Assembly (NCBI RefSeq): GCF_030546645.1
Contig: NZ_JAUOTO010000006.1
Coordinates: forward strand, 248,001-312,000
Direction of reading: 5' to 3'
DNA: 64,000 nt
Source of the DNA: Flavitalea plasmicola
Lineage (GTDB): Bacteria; Bacteroidota; Bacteroidia; Chitinophagales; Chitinophagaceae
Below the pieces are notes generated by a model that did not search any database, was not told the origin of the DNA, and saw nothing but the letters and a program-made list of their open reading frames with translations. Position numbers and translations under genes: made by a program. Shown one piece after another: positions 45,136 through 54,189 of the stretch (position 1 is the stretch's first letter; every line of letters begins with the position of its first letter).

Positions 45136-45837
45136 ATGAGCGTAGCGAACCTGCATGCAAAGGGATATACTGTAATCAATGACGTCTTCACACCCAAAGA
45201 AGTGGAAATAATTGCCGGACAGATAAGCCAGGCAAATGCGGCAAAGCTCACCTTCAGAAAAACAGCTGATTTATATGCGATCCGGCAATTTCTGAAAGAA
45301 GTACCACAGATCCAGCCCCTGATTTTTAATGCTGGCTTGAATGCCATCATAGCCCAATATTTTGGACCGAAGTATTTCGTCGTTAAATCAATCTACTTCG
45401 ACAAGCCCCAGCAGTCGAATTGGTTTGTGGCCTGGCACCAGGACCTGACTATTTCAGTTGATAGGAAACTTGACCTGCCGGGGTTCGGCCCGTGGACAAT
45501 AAAGCAAGGTCAATACGCCGTTCAACCGCCTCTGGATATATTGGAGAATATTTTTACGATTCGCATCCATCTCGACGATACGGATGAGAATAACGGTGCC
45601 CTAAGGGTAATTCCAGGGTCACATCGCCATGGGGTGCAAAGATCAAAAGGCCCAGGCGTGGAAGAAATTTGCACGGTAAACAGCGGCGGCATCATGATCA
45701 TGCGACCGCTATTACAGCACGCATCCAATCGTACAACCAGCGGTAACAGGAGAAGGGTCATACATATTGAGTTCAGTAATTCCAGCCTGCCTGAGGGACT
45801 TGCCTGGGCAGAGCTGAGCCCTCCTACATCTAGGTAA
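45136..45837 (+). CDS. Phytanoyl-CoA dioxygenase (PhyH) family Fe(II)/2-oxoglutarate enzyme
   Basis: A 233-residue protein from ATG 45136 (MSVANLHAKGYTVINDVFTPKE). The iron triad is HQD in VAWHQDLT and a distal His in HASNRTTSGNRRRVIHIEF, with the Arg downstream that binds 2-oxoglutarate. The family hydroxylates small molecules; the substrate is unknown. It is a single gene. A hairpin overlapping a TetR-type dyad follows ten bases after the stop. Confidence 0.85.
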   Translation: MSVANLHAKGYTVINDVFTPKEVEIIAGQISQANAAKLTFRKTADLYAIRQFLKEVPQIQPLIFNAGLNAIIAQYFGPKYFVVKSIYFDKPQQSNWFVAWHQDLTISVDRKLDLPGFGPWTIKQGQYAVQPPLDILENIFTIRIHLDDTDENNGALRVIPGSHRHGVQRSKGPGVEEICTVNSGGIMIMRPLLQHASNRTTSGNRRRVIHIEFSNSSLPEGLAWAELSPPTSR

Positions 45838-45847
45838 AATAATAATA

Positions 45848-45897
45848 TGACTGATATTTCAGTCATTTTTGCCCACCTTTGACCGAAATATCCGTCA
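45848..45897. promoter_or_regulatory. Pair of 18-bp palindromic operators between convergent genes
   Basis: TGACTGATATTTCAGTCA (45848-45865) and TGACCGAAATATCCGTCA (45880-45897) share the pattern TGACYGAWATWTCMGTCA and start exactly 32 bases apart. They resemble TetR-family operators, but both flanking genes end here. The first also makes a stem followed by TTTT, so it could serve as the terminator of the PhyH gene. Confidence 0.5.
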
Positions 45898-45941
45898 AAA
45901 TATTGAAAAGCAAGAAAACCATATTATTACCCACTGCCATC

Positions 45942-46655
45942 TCATTCCTCCACCCCCGGCGGATTGAATGTCCTTTTCCCGAAGATGTAAAACACCCCGA
46001 TCTGCACCACGCTATTCTTTATGGTGCCATTCGGAATAGGAGCATTGGCTAGGCCCTCAGCCGTCGCCTGGTTGATATTGCTCAATCCGAGATTATATCG
46101 TACATCAAAACCCACATTGAAGGGGCTGCAATAGCCCGCGCCAAGTGTCCAGCTGAGATCGGTCGATTTTAGCTGATTCTTTATATTATAACGGACAGTA
46201 TTGACATCTCCTACCATCGTTTCATTGGTCTTTGCGCTCAGCAAAAATCCCACCTGGGGCCCCGTCTCGACAAAAAACCCCACAGGCAACTTATATTTTA
46301 TCAGGAGGGGGAGATTGAGATAGCCCAATCTGTAATCCTCCGTGGCGGAGACCAGGTAATCTTTTTCGGGCCTTGCCGTAGCCCCCTGGCTGGAATACAC
46401 CAGCTCCGGCTGGAAGACCCATTTTTTACCCAGTGGAAGGGATAAGAATACTCCACCATGGACAGTCGTATTGGGAAAATAGCGCATGTTTTGAGCATTT
46501 CCTTCGACAAGGGTAATGGGATTGCCGCTCGTCAACATTTCAGAAATATTAAGGCCACCCTTGACGCCCAGTTGCACCTGCGCCTTCCCTGTCAGCGCGA
46601 GAGAACAGACCACAAGAAAGATAGTAACTGGCTTTTTGTAAATAGATACCTTCAT
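45942..46655 (-). CDS. Porin-family outer-membrane beta-barrel protein
   Basis: A 237-residue protein with a signal peptide (about 1-25; LALTGKAQ) and alternating beta strands typical of OMP_b-brl_2: QLGVKGGLNIS, KWVFQPELVYSSQG, LGYLNLPLLIKYKLP, FFVETGPQVGFLL and VGFDVRYNLGLSNI. No specific transport role can be given; such barrels are numerous in Bacteroidota. It is transcribed alone. Confidence 0.82.
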   Translation of the reverse strand: MKVSIYKKPVTIFLVVCSLALTGKAQVQLGVKGGLNISEMLTSGNPITLVEGNAQNMRYFPNTTVHGGVFLSLPLGKKWVFQPELVYSSQGATARPEKDYLVSATEDYRLGYLNLPLLIKYKLPVGFFVETGPQVGFLLSAKTNETMVGDVNTVRYNIKNQLKSTDLSWTLGAGYCSPFNVGFDVRYNLGLSNINQATAEGLANAPIPNGTIKNSVVQIGVFYIFGKRTFNPPGVEE

Positions 46656-46828
46656 AGCATGATTTTTCTCCTGTCACGAGGTTTATCACCCTATGGTTGC
46701 CTGCCAGCCAGCGCTGGTAACATCTGATTAACAAACCATCGTATCATAATTGCCCAGGCTGTCTCTTTTTCTTAATTTTAGGCAAGCTGTATAGCATGGT
46801 TGCTTTACGCATCATAAATGCCTGAACA

Positions 46829-47218
46829 ATGTCAAACCTTACCTACATTTCGCCTTTCTTTATTGTGACAAGCTTAAAAGCCTCGGTCGCATTCTACGTA
46901 GAGAAGCTCGGATTTGAAGTCCGTTACATCGGTCCGGATGACGATCCTTTTTTTGCTATTGTAGGCCGTGATCAGATATCCATTATGCTGAAGGGAAATG
47001 CTGATGAGATCAAGCCGGCCCCCAATCATACCCGGTACGGATGGGCCCGCTGGGATGCATATATTTCTACGGCGGAGCCGGACACGTTGTTTGAGGAATA
47101 CCGGGCCGCAGGTGTAACGTTCCGCCAACCCATCCGGGACGACGACGATGGACTGCGTGGGTTTGAAGTAACAGATGCAGACGGCTATGTCTTATTTTTT
47201 GGAAGGCCTAAAGCATAG
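46829..47218 (+). CDS. VOC-family (glyoxalase/bleomycin resistance) protein
   Basis: A 129-residue protein with one vicinal-oxygen-chelate unit: SLKASVAFYVEKLGFEVRYIG, FFAIVGRDQISIML, DTLFEEYRAAGV and a C-terminal GFEVTDADGYVLFFGRP. The C-terminal Glu typical of metal-binding members is replaced by Gly/Asp surroundings, so metal binding is unsure. Substrate unknown. It is a single gene. Confidence 0.85.
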   Translation: MSNLTYISPFFIVTSLKASVAFYVEKLGFEVRYIGPDDDPFFAIVGRDQISIMLKGNADEIKPAPNHTRYGWARWDAYISTAEPDTLFEEYRAAGVTFRQPIRDDDDGLRGFEVTDADGYVLFFGRPKA

Positions 47219-47265
47219 AGCGATTCCGTATATTTTATGCCCTAAATGCCAATCGTGATTAATGT

Positions 47266-47312
47266 TTAGCCAAAAAACGGCTAATACCCCTGTCCAAACA
47301 AGCCTACATTTG
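47266..47312 (+). promoter_or_regulatory. Candidate promoter and hairpin for the GH28-like gene
   Basis: TACATTTG (47305-47312) matches TAnnTTTG and predicts a start of transcription about ten bases before the ATG at 47330. TTAGCC (47266-47271) and GGCTAA (47279-47284) form an inverted repeat where the -33 region would be, a possible operator. No TTTG -33 box was seen. Confidence 0.4.
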
Positions 47313-47329
47313 ATTTTACCTAACAAAAC

Positions 47330-48991
47330 ATGCAAACGCAAGACGACCATTTCTCCAGGCGCAACTGGCTAAAAACGATTACCAGGGCTTCCGTAGGCAC
47401 AGGCATCGCGGCCTCGACACCTGCATTGTTACATGCACAAACTGCAAACAACCCAAAGGCCGACCCCCTGTTGGGTGCCCGCATTTACAATATCCTCGAC
47501 TACGGCGCCAAAGGGGATGGGGTGACACTTGCCACCAAAGCCTTGCAGGACGCTATCGATGCCTGCAATAAAGACCAGGGTGGGACGGTGCTGGTCCCCG
47601 CCGGGGTATTTGTCATTGGCACAGTCGAGCTGAAAAGCAATGTCACCCTGCATATAGCCCCGCAGGGTAAATTATTAGGCAGTGCCGATGGCAGGCAATA
47701 TTACGCAGCCGAAGCCATCCCGCTTTCCGGCGATACGACATTGAACGATGGCAATGTAGGCTTGTTGTTTGCCGTAAAGGCCGAGAACATCCGCATCGAA
47801 GGACCAGGTACCATTGACGGACAAGGCGCGCAGTTCCGCAGCCCCACGAAGGGCGCGCCGTCGCCGGCAGGCATCACCGGTAACCACCGCCCCTATCATC
47901 TGCTTTTTTACCAGTGTCAGAACCTCATCGTGAATGATATATTCCTGAAGGACTGTGCTTACCATTCCGTACGCATTATTCAAAGCAGCTATGTGAAGCT
48001 CGACGGGATCCATATCCATGGCCGTGTGATCCACAATAACGATGGTTTTCATTTCATCAGTTGCCAATATGTGCATGTCATTAACTGCGATGTACAATCC
48101 CAGGACGATGCCTGCGCACTGTTTGGCAGCTGCAAATTCATCACCATCACCAATTGCACGTTCAGCACCCGCTGGTCGGTTTTCCGCTTTGGCGGCGGCG
48201 TGGCTGAAAATATCACCATCTCCAATTGTATCATTTTCGAAGCCTATGGCTGTCCCATAAAAATGCGTTGCGAACGCCACTCGCGGATGGAAAATATTTC
48301 GTTCTCCAACCTGGTGATGCACAGGGTCACTGGTCCGATATCAATCGGCATGGGTTCGGTAGACAATCCGGGTACAGCCCGCAATATCTCATTCAATGGC
48401 ATTCATGCCAACGTGGTTGTTCCGGTCCCGCTGGCCGATGCCGAGTTTCCAAGCAAATACAACCCGGGTGAGATCAAATCATGCATAGCCGTAAATGGCG
48501 CCGAAGGATTTTTGCTCGAGAACATCAGCTTTAACGATGTCCATATCACCTTCGCCGGAGGGGGCACGGCAGAAGAGGCGGCTGTACGGAATGTGCCCAA
48601 GAATGCAGGTGAATATTATGCCGATGGCGTTTTCCCGGCCTATGGCTTATATGCCCGCAATGTCAAAGGTCTCACGCTGAATAATGTACGGTTGGAAGTA
48701 GCCTCACCCGAGCTCCGACCCGCCATTGTCTTTGACCAGGTGACAGATGCGGCCATAAATGGCCTGAGCGCACAGGGCAACAAGGATGCCGAGTCGGTGC
48801 TGCGGATGATCGATGCGCAGGATGTTTTGCTAACCGCAACGCGCGTACTTAGCCCCGCAGCCGTTTTTATGCGTGTGGAAGGCGCAGCCTGCAGCAATAT
48901 AAAAATTGACGGCGGCGATCTTTCAAAAGCCGGCACTCCTTTATCATTCGCAGCGGGGGCCACTAAACGTGCCGTAAGAATATCAGGCTAG
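47330..48991 (+). CDS. GH28-like (polygalacturonase family) beta-helix protein with Tat signal
   Basis: A 553-residue protein. A twin-arginine signal (RRNWLKT) and ALLHAQ cleavage site lead to a right-handed beta-helix beginning YNILDYGAKGDG, the usual GH28 opening, with GPGTIDGQG, NNDGFHFISC and SQDDACALFG (two of the GH28 Asp pairs). The family GHG His is not apparent where expected (VFRFGGGVAENI), so the enzyme may act differently from true polygalacturonases. Its substrate is probably a pectin-like polymer. It is a single gene, not in a Sus locus. Confidence 0.78.
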   Translation: MQTQDDHFSRRNWLKTITRASVGTGIAASTPALLHAQTANNPKADPLLGARIYNILDYGAKGDGVTLATKALQDAIDACNKDQGGTVLVPAGVFVIGTVELKSNVTLHIAPQGKLLGSADGRQYYAAEAIPLSGDTTLNDGNVGLLFAVKAENIRIEGPGTIDGQGAQFRSPTKGAPSPAGITGNHRPYHLLFYQCQNLIVNDIFLKDCAYHSVRIIQSSYVKLDGIHIHGRVIHNNDGFHFISCQYVHVINCDVQSQDDACALFGSCKFITITNCTFSTRWSVFRFGGGVAENITISNCIIFEAYGCPIKMRCERHSRMENISFSNLVMHRVTGPISIGMGSVDNPGTARNISFNGIHANVVVPVPLADAEFPSKYNPGEIKSCIAVNGAEGFLLENISFNDVHITFAGGGTAEEAAVRNVPKNAGEYYADGVFPAYGLYARNVKGLTLNNVRLEVASPELRPAIVFDQVTDAAINGLSAQGNKDAESVLRMIDAQDVLLTATRVLSPAAVFMRVEGAACSNIKIDGGDLSKAGTPLSFAAGATKRAVRISG

Positions 48992-48995
48992 GTAC

Positions 48996-49592
48996 TTATC
49001 TTTTTATATCCCGTGAAAATGCGTCAATAAGGCCGGCCCGGTTAGCGCTGTCCTTTTCGGGAAAAGAAATCGTCCCTGCCCTTTGGTCAATATTCATATA
49101 TAACTCCACAGAACCATCTCCAAAAAACAGCTTTGTCTGTGCCGCAGCCCAGTTGCCGGGCGTTTGAGTGTCAGCCATATCGCTTAAGTTCGCGTAAGTG
49201 GCGACTACGCTGTCGGCGAAGCCCAAATTCGAACGCCTGATCCCATAAATCTTCGCCAGCACCGCCAGAAAATGGTTGCTTGTATCTCCCATTGGTTTAA
49301 ACGTGGCGCCGTGATTTACGAATATACTTTTCCCTTCGGGCTTCCTGAGAATAAGGTAAAATCCGACAGGCTTATCTCCATACCAGGAAAGTAAAGTATA
49401 CAAAATCTTTTCGTGTGAAATATGCTGAGTCTTCCAGATATTGATCGTAAAATCACCACCCCAGTTCTGTGGATCTATTTTCAGGGAAGGTGACGAGGTG
49501 CCGATGTCCGTATAGAGGGAACGCGAAGTGCCGCTGTCGTTACATGCGGAAAAAATGAGCAGTCCAAAAAAGCCAAAGAATAATTTTTTCAT
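48996..49592 (-). CDS. Hypothetical lipoprotein
   Basis: A 198-residue protein with a type II signal peptide (lipobox FSAC, Cys17; then NDSG). The mature chain has NWGGDFTINIWKTQ, KILYTLLSWYGDKPVGFYLI and FFGDGSVELYMNID, predicted alpha/beta, with no recognised family. It is convergent with the GH28-like gene (four bases between stops) and its promoter lies in the 237 bases before hipB. Confidence 0.65.
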   Translation of the reverse strand: MKKLFFGFFGLLIFSACNDSGTSRSLYTDIGTSSPSLKIDPQNWGGDFTINIWKTQHISHEKILYTLLSWYGDKPVGFYLILRKPEGKSIFVNHGATFKPMGDTSNHFLAVLAKIYGIRRSNLGFADSVVATYANLSDMADTQTPGNWAAAQTKLFFGDGSVELYMNIDQRAGTISFPEKDSANRAGLIDAFSRDIKR

Positions 49593-49729
49593 ACTGGGAA
49601 CTAAGATAATGGAATATGTTCTCTGGAAGATGATAGCCTCCTACTAATGATCGTTCACAAGAAACAAAAGTCCTCCAAAGCCTCCGCTCAAAAGATGGAC
49701 AATTTCATCCCTGCTGGGAGACACATCTA

Positions 49730-49848
49730 TTGATTATCAACAAATTCAATCTTCATTTAGCTCGGTAATTTTATCAAGTTCTTTGAATACGCGACATAAC
49801 GTTGATTATAACCAACAAATTTCCTATATTTGTTGACAATAAGCAACA
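49730..49848 (+). promoter_or_regulatory. hipBA operator region with two or three dyads
   Basis: CGTTGATTATAACCAACA (49800-49817) and TGTTGACAATAAGCAACA (49831-49848) both have GTTG and CAAC arms eight bases apart, centred 31 bases apart. TTGATTATCAA (49730-49740) is a shorter relative. The last dyad ends two bases before the hipB ATG, as expected for autorepression by HipB/HipBA. Confidence 0.65.
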
Positions 49849-49850
49849 TT

Positions 49851-50165
49851 ATGAATAATAGATCCATTGCCTTATTACCCAAGGCCCAAAAAATTCTTGG
49901 TCAATTTGGTGAGAACATCAAATTCGCTCGACTTCGCCGTAAGCTCTCGACGGAACAGGTAGCTGAAAGGGCGGGTATCAATCGTACCACACTCTGGAAT
50001 ATTGAAAGAGGCATGCCAACGGTTACGATTGGGGCATATTGTCAGGTATTGTTTGTACTGGGACTTGCCGAGGATTTATTAAAGGTGGCTTCTGATGACG
50101 AGCTGGGACGTCGCTTACAGGATGCTGAATTAATAGTAAAAAAACGTGCTCCTAAAAAGAAATAA
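49851..50165 (+). CDS. hipB: HipB-type antitoxin, XRE-family regulator
   Basis: A 104-residue protein from ATG 49851 (a TTG seven codons upstream is rejected because it lies in the operator). The helix-turn-helix is IKFARLRRKLSTEQVAERAGINRTTLWNIERG in outline (about 25-56), ending in a basic tail (VKKRAPKKK). It should neutralise HipA and repress the operon. The hipA start follows three bases after the stop. Confidence 0.87.
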   Translation: MNNRSIALLPKAQKILGQFGENIKFARLRRKLSTEQVAERAGINRTTLWNIERGMPTVTIGAYCQVLFVLGLAEDLLKVASDDELGRRLQDAELIVKKRAPKKK

Positions 50166-50167
50166 GA

Positions 50168-51421
50168 ATGGACATATTCGTATATGCAGACTGGAAAGGA
50201 TTGAGTGGTCCCACGATGATCGGGACGTTACACGTGGCCCGGACTAAAGGGCACGGGGTATTTTCTTTTGAATATAATAAAGAATGGATAAAGAATGGCA
50301 AAGCCCAAGACCTGGATCCGGACCTGCAATTTTATGCGGGCCCTCAATATTTAGCAAAGGATAAACCCAACTTTGGCGTCTTTATGGATTCTTCCCCCGA
50401 TAGATGGGGTAAAGAGCTAATGCGCAGAAGGGAGGCAATACTTGCACGCCAACAGGAGCGTAAAGCCAGGACCTTATTTGAGGAAGATTATTTGTTGGGA
50501 GTTTACGACTTGCATCGTATGGGAGGGTTACGCTTTAAAATATCTGGTAATGACAATTTTCAACAGGAAGACCAATGTTTAGCTGCTCCGCCCTGGACAT
50601 CCCTTCGGGAATTGGAACATGCCAGTCAGGAGTTTGAGAACGATATGCTACAAGACCAACAAGCACTGCATTGGATCAACATGCTAATTGCTCCCGGCGC
50701 GTCTCTGGGGGGGGCCAGACCCAAGGCCAGTGTAACAGATGAAAAAGGTCACCTATGGATCGCTAAGTTCCCAAGTGTAAAGGACACAGCAAACGTGGGT
50801 GCCTGGGAAATGCTCGTAGCAGAACTTGCTGCAGAAAGCAAAATTAATACTGCCCATGGTATAATTAAGCGGTTCAATAGCAAATACGACACATTTCTTT
50901 CTAAACGGTTTGACCGAACAAAGGAGGGAAGACGTCTCCATTTCGCTTCTGCAATGACCCTATTGAGCAAAACAGATGGTGCGGATGCTCTGACGGGCGT
51001 TTCCTATCTGGACCTGGTTCAATTTATAATGGAAAAAGGCGCCGCTCCCAATGCAGATTTGGAGCAACTGTGGCGCCGCATTGTATTTTCGATTGCCATC
51101 AAAAGTACTGACGACCACCTTCGAAACCACGGATTTTTGCTTACTGAATCGGGTTGGCAACTTTCACCGGCATATGATATCAATCCAATATATTTTGGCA
51201 CAGGACTGTCGCTGAATATTTCCAGTGATGACAATTCTCTTGACTTTGATCTGGCACTCTCTGTGGCGGGGTACTTTCGGGTTACGAGCTCACAAGCCAA
51301 AGATATTATCATTCGGACCAAGAAAACTGTAAGCAAATGGCGGCAACTGGCCAATAAATATCAGATTCCGCGCCAGGAGCAGGAACAAATGTCAGCTGCA
51401 TTCGAATTAGCAATGATGTAA
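50168..51421 (+). CDS. hipA: HipA-type serine/threonine kinase toxin
   Basis: A 417-residue protein of near full HipA length. N-terminal subdomain (about 1-110; GVFMDSSPDRWGKELMRRRE), the Gly-rich loop GASLGGARPKASV (about 177-189), nucleotide-binding KFPS, the catalytic segment STDDHLRNHGF and the metal-binding AYDINP. In E. coli HipA phosphorylates GltX and causes persistence; the target here may differ, as HipA families vary. The catalytic residues look intact, so the toxin is probably active. Confidence 0.9.
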   Translation: MDIFVYADWKGLSGPTMIGTLHVARTKGHGVFSFEYNKEWIKNGKAQDLDPDLQFYAGPQYLAKDKPNFGVFMDSSPDRWGKELMRRREAILARQQERKARTLFEEDYLLGVYDLHRMGGLRFKISGNDNFQQEDQCLAAPPWTSLRELEHASQEFENDMLQDQQALHWINMLIAPGASLGGARPKASVTDEKGHLWIAKFPSVKDTANVGAWEMLVAELAAESKINTAHGIIKRFNSKYDTFLSKRFDRTKEGRRLHFASAMTLLSKTDGADALTGVSYLDLVQFIMEKGAAPNADLEQLWRRIVFSIAIKSTDDHLRNHGFLLTESGWQLSPAYDINPIYFGTGLSLNISSDDNSLDFDLALSVAGYFRVTSSQAKDIIIRTKKTVSKWRQLANKYQIPRQEQEQMSAAFELAMM

Positions 51422-51452
51422 TATGGATGCCCTTATACCTGAAGCAGCTTTT

Positions 51453-51764
51453 TTATTGAGAGACTTTCACTGGGGCGTTAAGTGCATTTATCATGTCGCC
51501 AAGCCCAAAAAACATCCACAATACAAGCAAAAAGAGCGAGATTGAAAAACATACGTTGCATATCCCTTTCATTATATTTCTTGCTCCTGATTCTTTCTGT
51601 TTGTAGTAATGTAATAATTGCGATTTCCGGCTATCAAATCGAGTGACTACCATTATATCGTATTCTTCGCGGCTCAGGTCAAGATAAAAATGCAAGCCTA
51701 GCTTGGTCAGATAAAATACAAGGAATGTATCCCTTATTCCAGCGATCAGATCAGCCAGTTGCAT
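51453..51764 (-). CDS. Small hypothetical membrane protein
   Basis: A 103-residue protein with a charged N-terminal half (LSREEYDIMVVTRFDSRKSQLLHYYKQKESGA in outline) and one membrane helix near the C-terminus (VCFSISLFLLVLWMFFGL, about 70-87). No family recognised. It is convergent with hipA (31 bases) and has no obvious partner. Confidence 0.5.
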   Translation of the reverse strand: MQLADLIAGIRDTFLVFYLTKLGLHFYLDLSREEYDIMVVTRFDSRKSQLLHYYKQKESGARNIMKGICNVCFSISLFLLVLWMFFGLGDMINALNAPVKVSQ

Positions 51765-51835
51765 TTATAAATGTAATATTTTGCCTTTGTATTTCCGAAT
51801 TATTCGGGTGCTGGCGGCTCTGTAAGGGGCAAATC

Positions 51836-53317
51836 CTATTTCTTCCCATCCTTCATCAACGACGCTATCGCACTAACAGTCCGTCCGCCCTCGGAAGGCC
51901 GGGGGGCCCGGATAGTTACGATCTTTCCATCTTTGTTCACCAGAATATAGCTGGGATATCCCGGCAAGCCGTAAGTACCCATGAATAGGTGGCCGGCATC
52001 CCCATCTAAAAAATAGTTTTCACCATCCAGGTTTTGCTCTTTTATCATTTTATTCCAGGCGGCACTATCAGACTCCAGGCACAGGTTTACAAAAACCACT
52101 TCCTTTTTCTCGAATGCGCTGTGCAAAGCAGGGGTTTGCCTGAACTCCGCCCGGCATGGACCACACCAGGTGGCATACACGTCTATATAGATCACCTTGC
52201 CCGGGTATTTCCCGGTCAGGTAGCTGAAGAGATCCTGTGCTGGCAGCGGTTCCGTCTCCCCCCGGGAGGTTAAATAGCTTACACCCGGAAGAGGCGTATT
52301 CGGAAAAACAGGATACTGCTTCCTGGTCACCTCGTCTTTTAAATAAGCAGTATAAAACGACTTCGTAAAAATACTGTCAAGATTACCCAGCGAGTCCAGC
52401 AAGGCAGGTTCCTTATCGGTCAGAGAAGAGATAAACCGGTAGATCATGAGATCACGGCATGGGGTAGCCGGTTCTTTTAGCAAAATTGACACACCCTGTT
52501 TAAAGGCATCTCTCAGCCGGCTTTCTTTCAGCGAGCGTGCAACAGCTGTATCGGACCGGGTGATCATATATGCATAGTTGGCAAGATGATAAGAGAACAT
52601 TGCGCTTCGGAAATTGGCCGTATTGTGCGTATCAAAAAACGCATGCGTAAATAGTCGTATGCGTTCCTGCTGGCTGGGGAACGATATCTTGTTTATGTCC
52701 ACATAATCATTTATCTGATTCGATATAAGGTACCGGATATCGCACCGCGCCCATTCAGTTACCGCCGGGTCAAGGGCGTTGAGATGGGCATATTTTTCCA
52801 GCGCTTCCATGTACGAGGAGTAACTTTTCTTCACCTGCTGCAACATATTTTCAGACGAAGCAGTAAAGTCATATTTCGGATGCGGTAATTTATACAGATA
52901 GTTAACACAGTTGTTGAGCTGGCTGCTGAACGCTGCCTGGTCCCCTGTAATGATAAGCCAATCGAAATTACCTTTAGTGAGTTTAGAAGCGTCGATGGTA
53001 AGGTGAACGGAATCGCCCGGCTGGACATAGAGGTAAATAAAAAAGTCGCCGAACTGCACCGTCATGTTCTGGCTAAAGATCATTTCTTCCTGGACACGGA
53101 AAGCACTGTTCTCATCCAGCCGGGCGCTTTTGTTGTAACTCTTCAGCGGGTGGAAAAAGTTTACTTTTACTACCTTGGGAGTGGAATCACCGCTATGAAT
53201 GATCCGGCCTGCAACGGTCACCAGTTTGCCGGCCCCCTGCTGTGCAAAAACACCTGTTGTGGGTAGCACCGCAGATAAGATGCATAAGATCGCTGTTATA
53301 TTAAAAACAAATTTCAT
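51836..53317 (-). CDS. TlpA-family thioredoxin-like protein, exported
   Basis: A 493-residue protein with a signal peptide (about 1-25; TTGVFAQ), an N-terminal beta-rich domain (about 30-130), a helical middle (about 140-330) and a C-terminal thioredoxin fold with YATWCGPCRAEF (redox CxxC) and GLPGYPSYILVNKDGK (cis-Pro). This layout is common in Bacteroidota disulfide reductase/TlpA proteins, which act in the periplasm on cytochrome or other Cys proteins. It is a single gene. Confidence 0.83.
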   Translation of the reverse strand: MKFVFNITAILCILSAVLPTTGVFAQQGAGKLVTVAGRIIHSGDSTPKVVKVNFFHPLKSYNKSARLDENSAFRVQEEMIFSQNMTVQFGDFFIYLYVQPGDSVHLTIDASKLTKGNFDWLIITGDQAAFSSQLNNCVNYLYKLPHPKYDFTASSENMLQQVKKSYSSYMEALEKYAHLNALDPAVTEWARCDIRYLISNQINDYVDINKISFPSQQERIRLFTHAFFDTHNTANFRSAMFSYHLANYAYMITRSDTAVARSLKESRLRDAFKQGVSILLKEPATPCRDLMIYRFISSLTDKEPALLDSLGNLDSIFTKSFYTAYLKDEVTRKQYPVFPNTPLPGVSYLTSRGETEPLPAQDLFSYLTGKYPGKVIYIDVYATWCGPCRAEFRQTPALHSAFEKKEVVFVNLCLESDSAAWNKMIKEQNLDGENYFLDGDAGHLFMGTYGLPGYPSYILVNKDGKIVTIRAPRPSEGGRTVSAIASLMKDGKK

Positions 53318-53466
53318 GCTGTGCCTTTATTTATACCGATAAAGAACCGGAAAAATATTGGCTATACCCTGTCAAATTCCCCCATTTTATTTGCCCTTTT
53401 TGATATTGGTGCTAGTTCCATAATGATCTTACTAGCCGAAAAGTTACAGCCCCGTCAACCTCGTAA

Positions 53467-53994
53467 TTAGAAATTGGTAGCCACAGTGGTTTTATTGGTC
53501 CTTTTGGTAACTACTACCCGCCCAGACCAGGGTCTCCCATCAGTATCAGAATACACTTTCACTTCGTTGTACAGAAGCGATTCGATGTCCGCAGCAAAGG
53601 GACCGCCCAATACGCCGTCCGTTATCAATTTGTACCTGATGGACACCTGATCTGTGCTGTGTTCGGGTATGGTTAACGTGAAGCGACTGGAAAGACTGTT
53701 TTTAAATCCACGGAAGAAAATGTGCAGGTAAGACCTGCCCTTGTCATCGATCACCTTTTCGATATCACGTGAAAAGTCGCTGTTGGCTGTGTCCTGGGGG
53801 TAGCTTAGAGCGATAGTCTTACCGTACTTTTCAACCAGGTTGGTCCCATTTTCATCAAACAGGTAAAATGCAATGGTATTGGCCCTGCCGAAATCACGAG
53901 GTGGCAGCATCCCGGACGCGCTGTCTTTTTTGGAACAGGCGTTCATTACAAAAGAAAAGGCAACAAGGGCAGGGAAAAAATATCCGTTCTTCAT
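53467..53994 (-). CDS. Hypothetical lipoprotein
   Basis: A 175-residue protein from ATG 53994, chosen because it puts the lipobox FVMNAC at residues 16-21 of a normal signal peptide; an upstream ATG at 54030 adds 12 residues before it. The mature chain is beta-rich (NTIAFYLFDENG, LHIFFRGFKNSL, SIRYKLITDGV) and unrecognised. It has no linked partner, and its start is followed upstream by about 195 bases with no gene. Confidence 0.65.
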   Translation of the reverse strand: MKNGYFFPALVAFSFVMNACSKKDSASGMLPPRDFGRANTIAFYLFDENGTNLVEKYGKTIALSYPQDTANSDFSRDIEKVIDDKGRSYLHIFFRGFKNSLSSRFTLTIPEHSTDQVSIRYKLITDGVLGGPFAADIESLLYNEVKVYSDTDGRPWSGRVVVTKRTNKTTVATNF

Positions 53995-54189
53995 ACGAAG
54001 GGGGAGGTTTACGATTTCCTGAGATAACAATCAAACTGAAAGGATCGTTGCATGCACCCGCCAACTCATTCGCCGTGGCATCAGCGCCAGGGTTACCTCC
54101 ATGAGCTTTTATTGGGCAATGCTTATTTCAGCGGCGGCGTAATAGATCATTGGCCCGTCCCGATCATATAGAATTGTGTTTCTCCCTGT

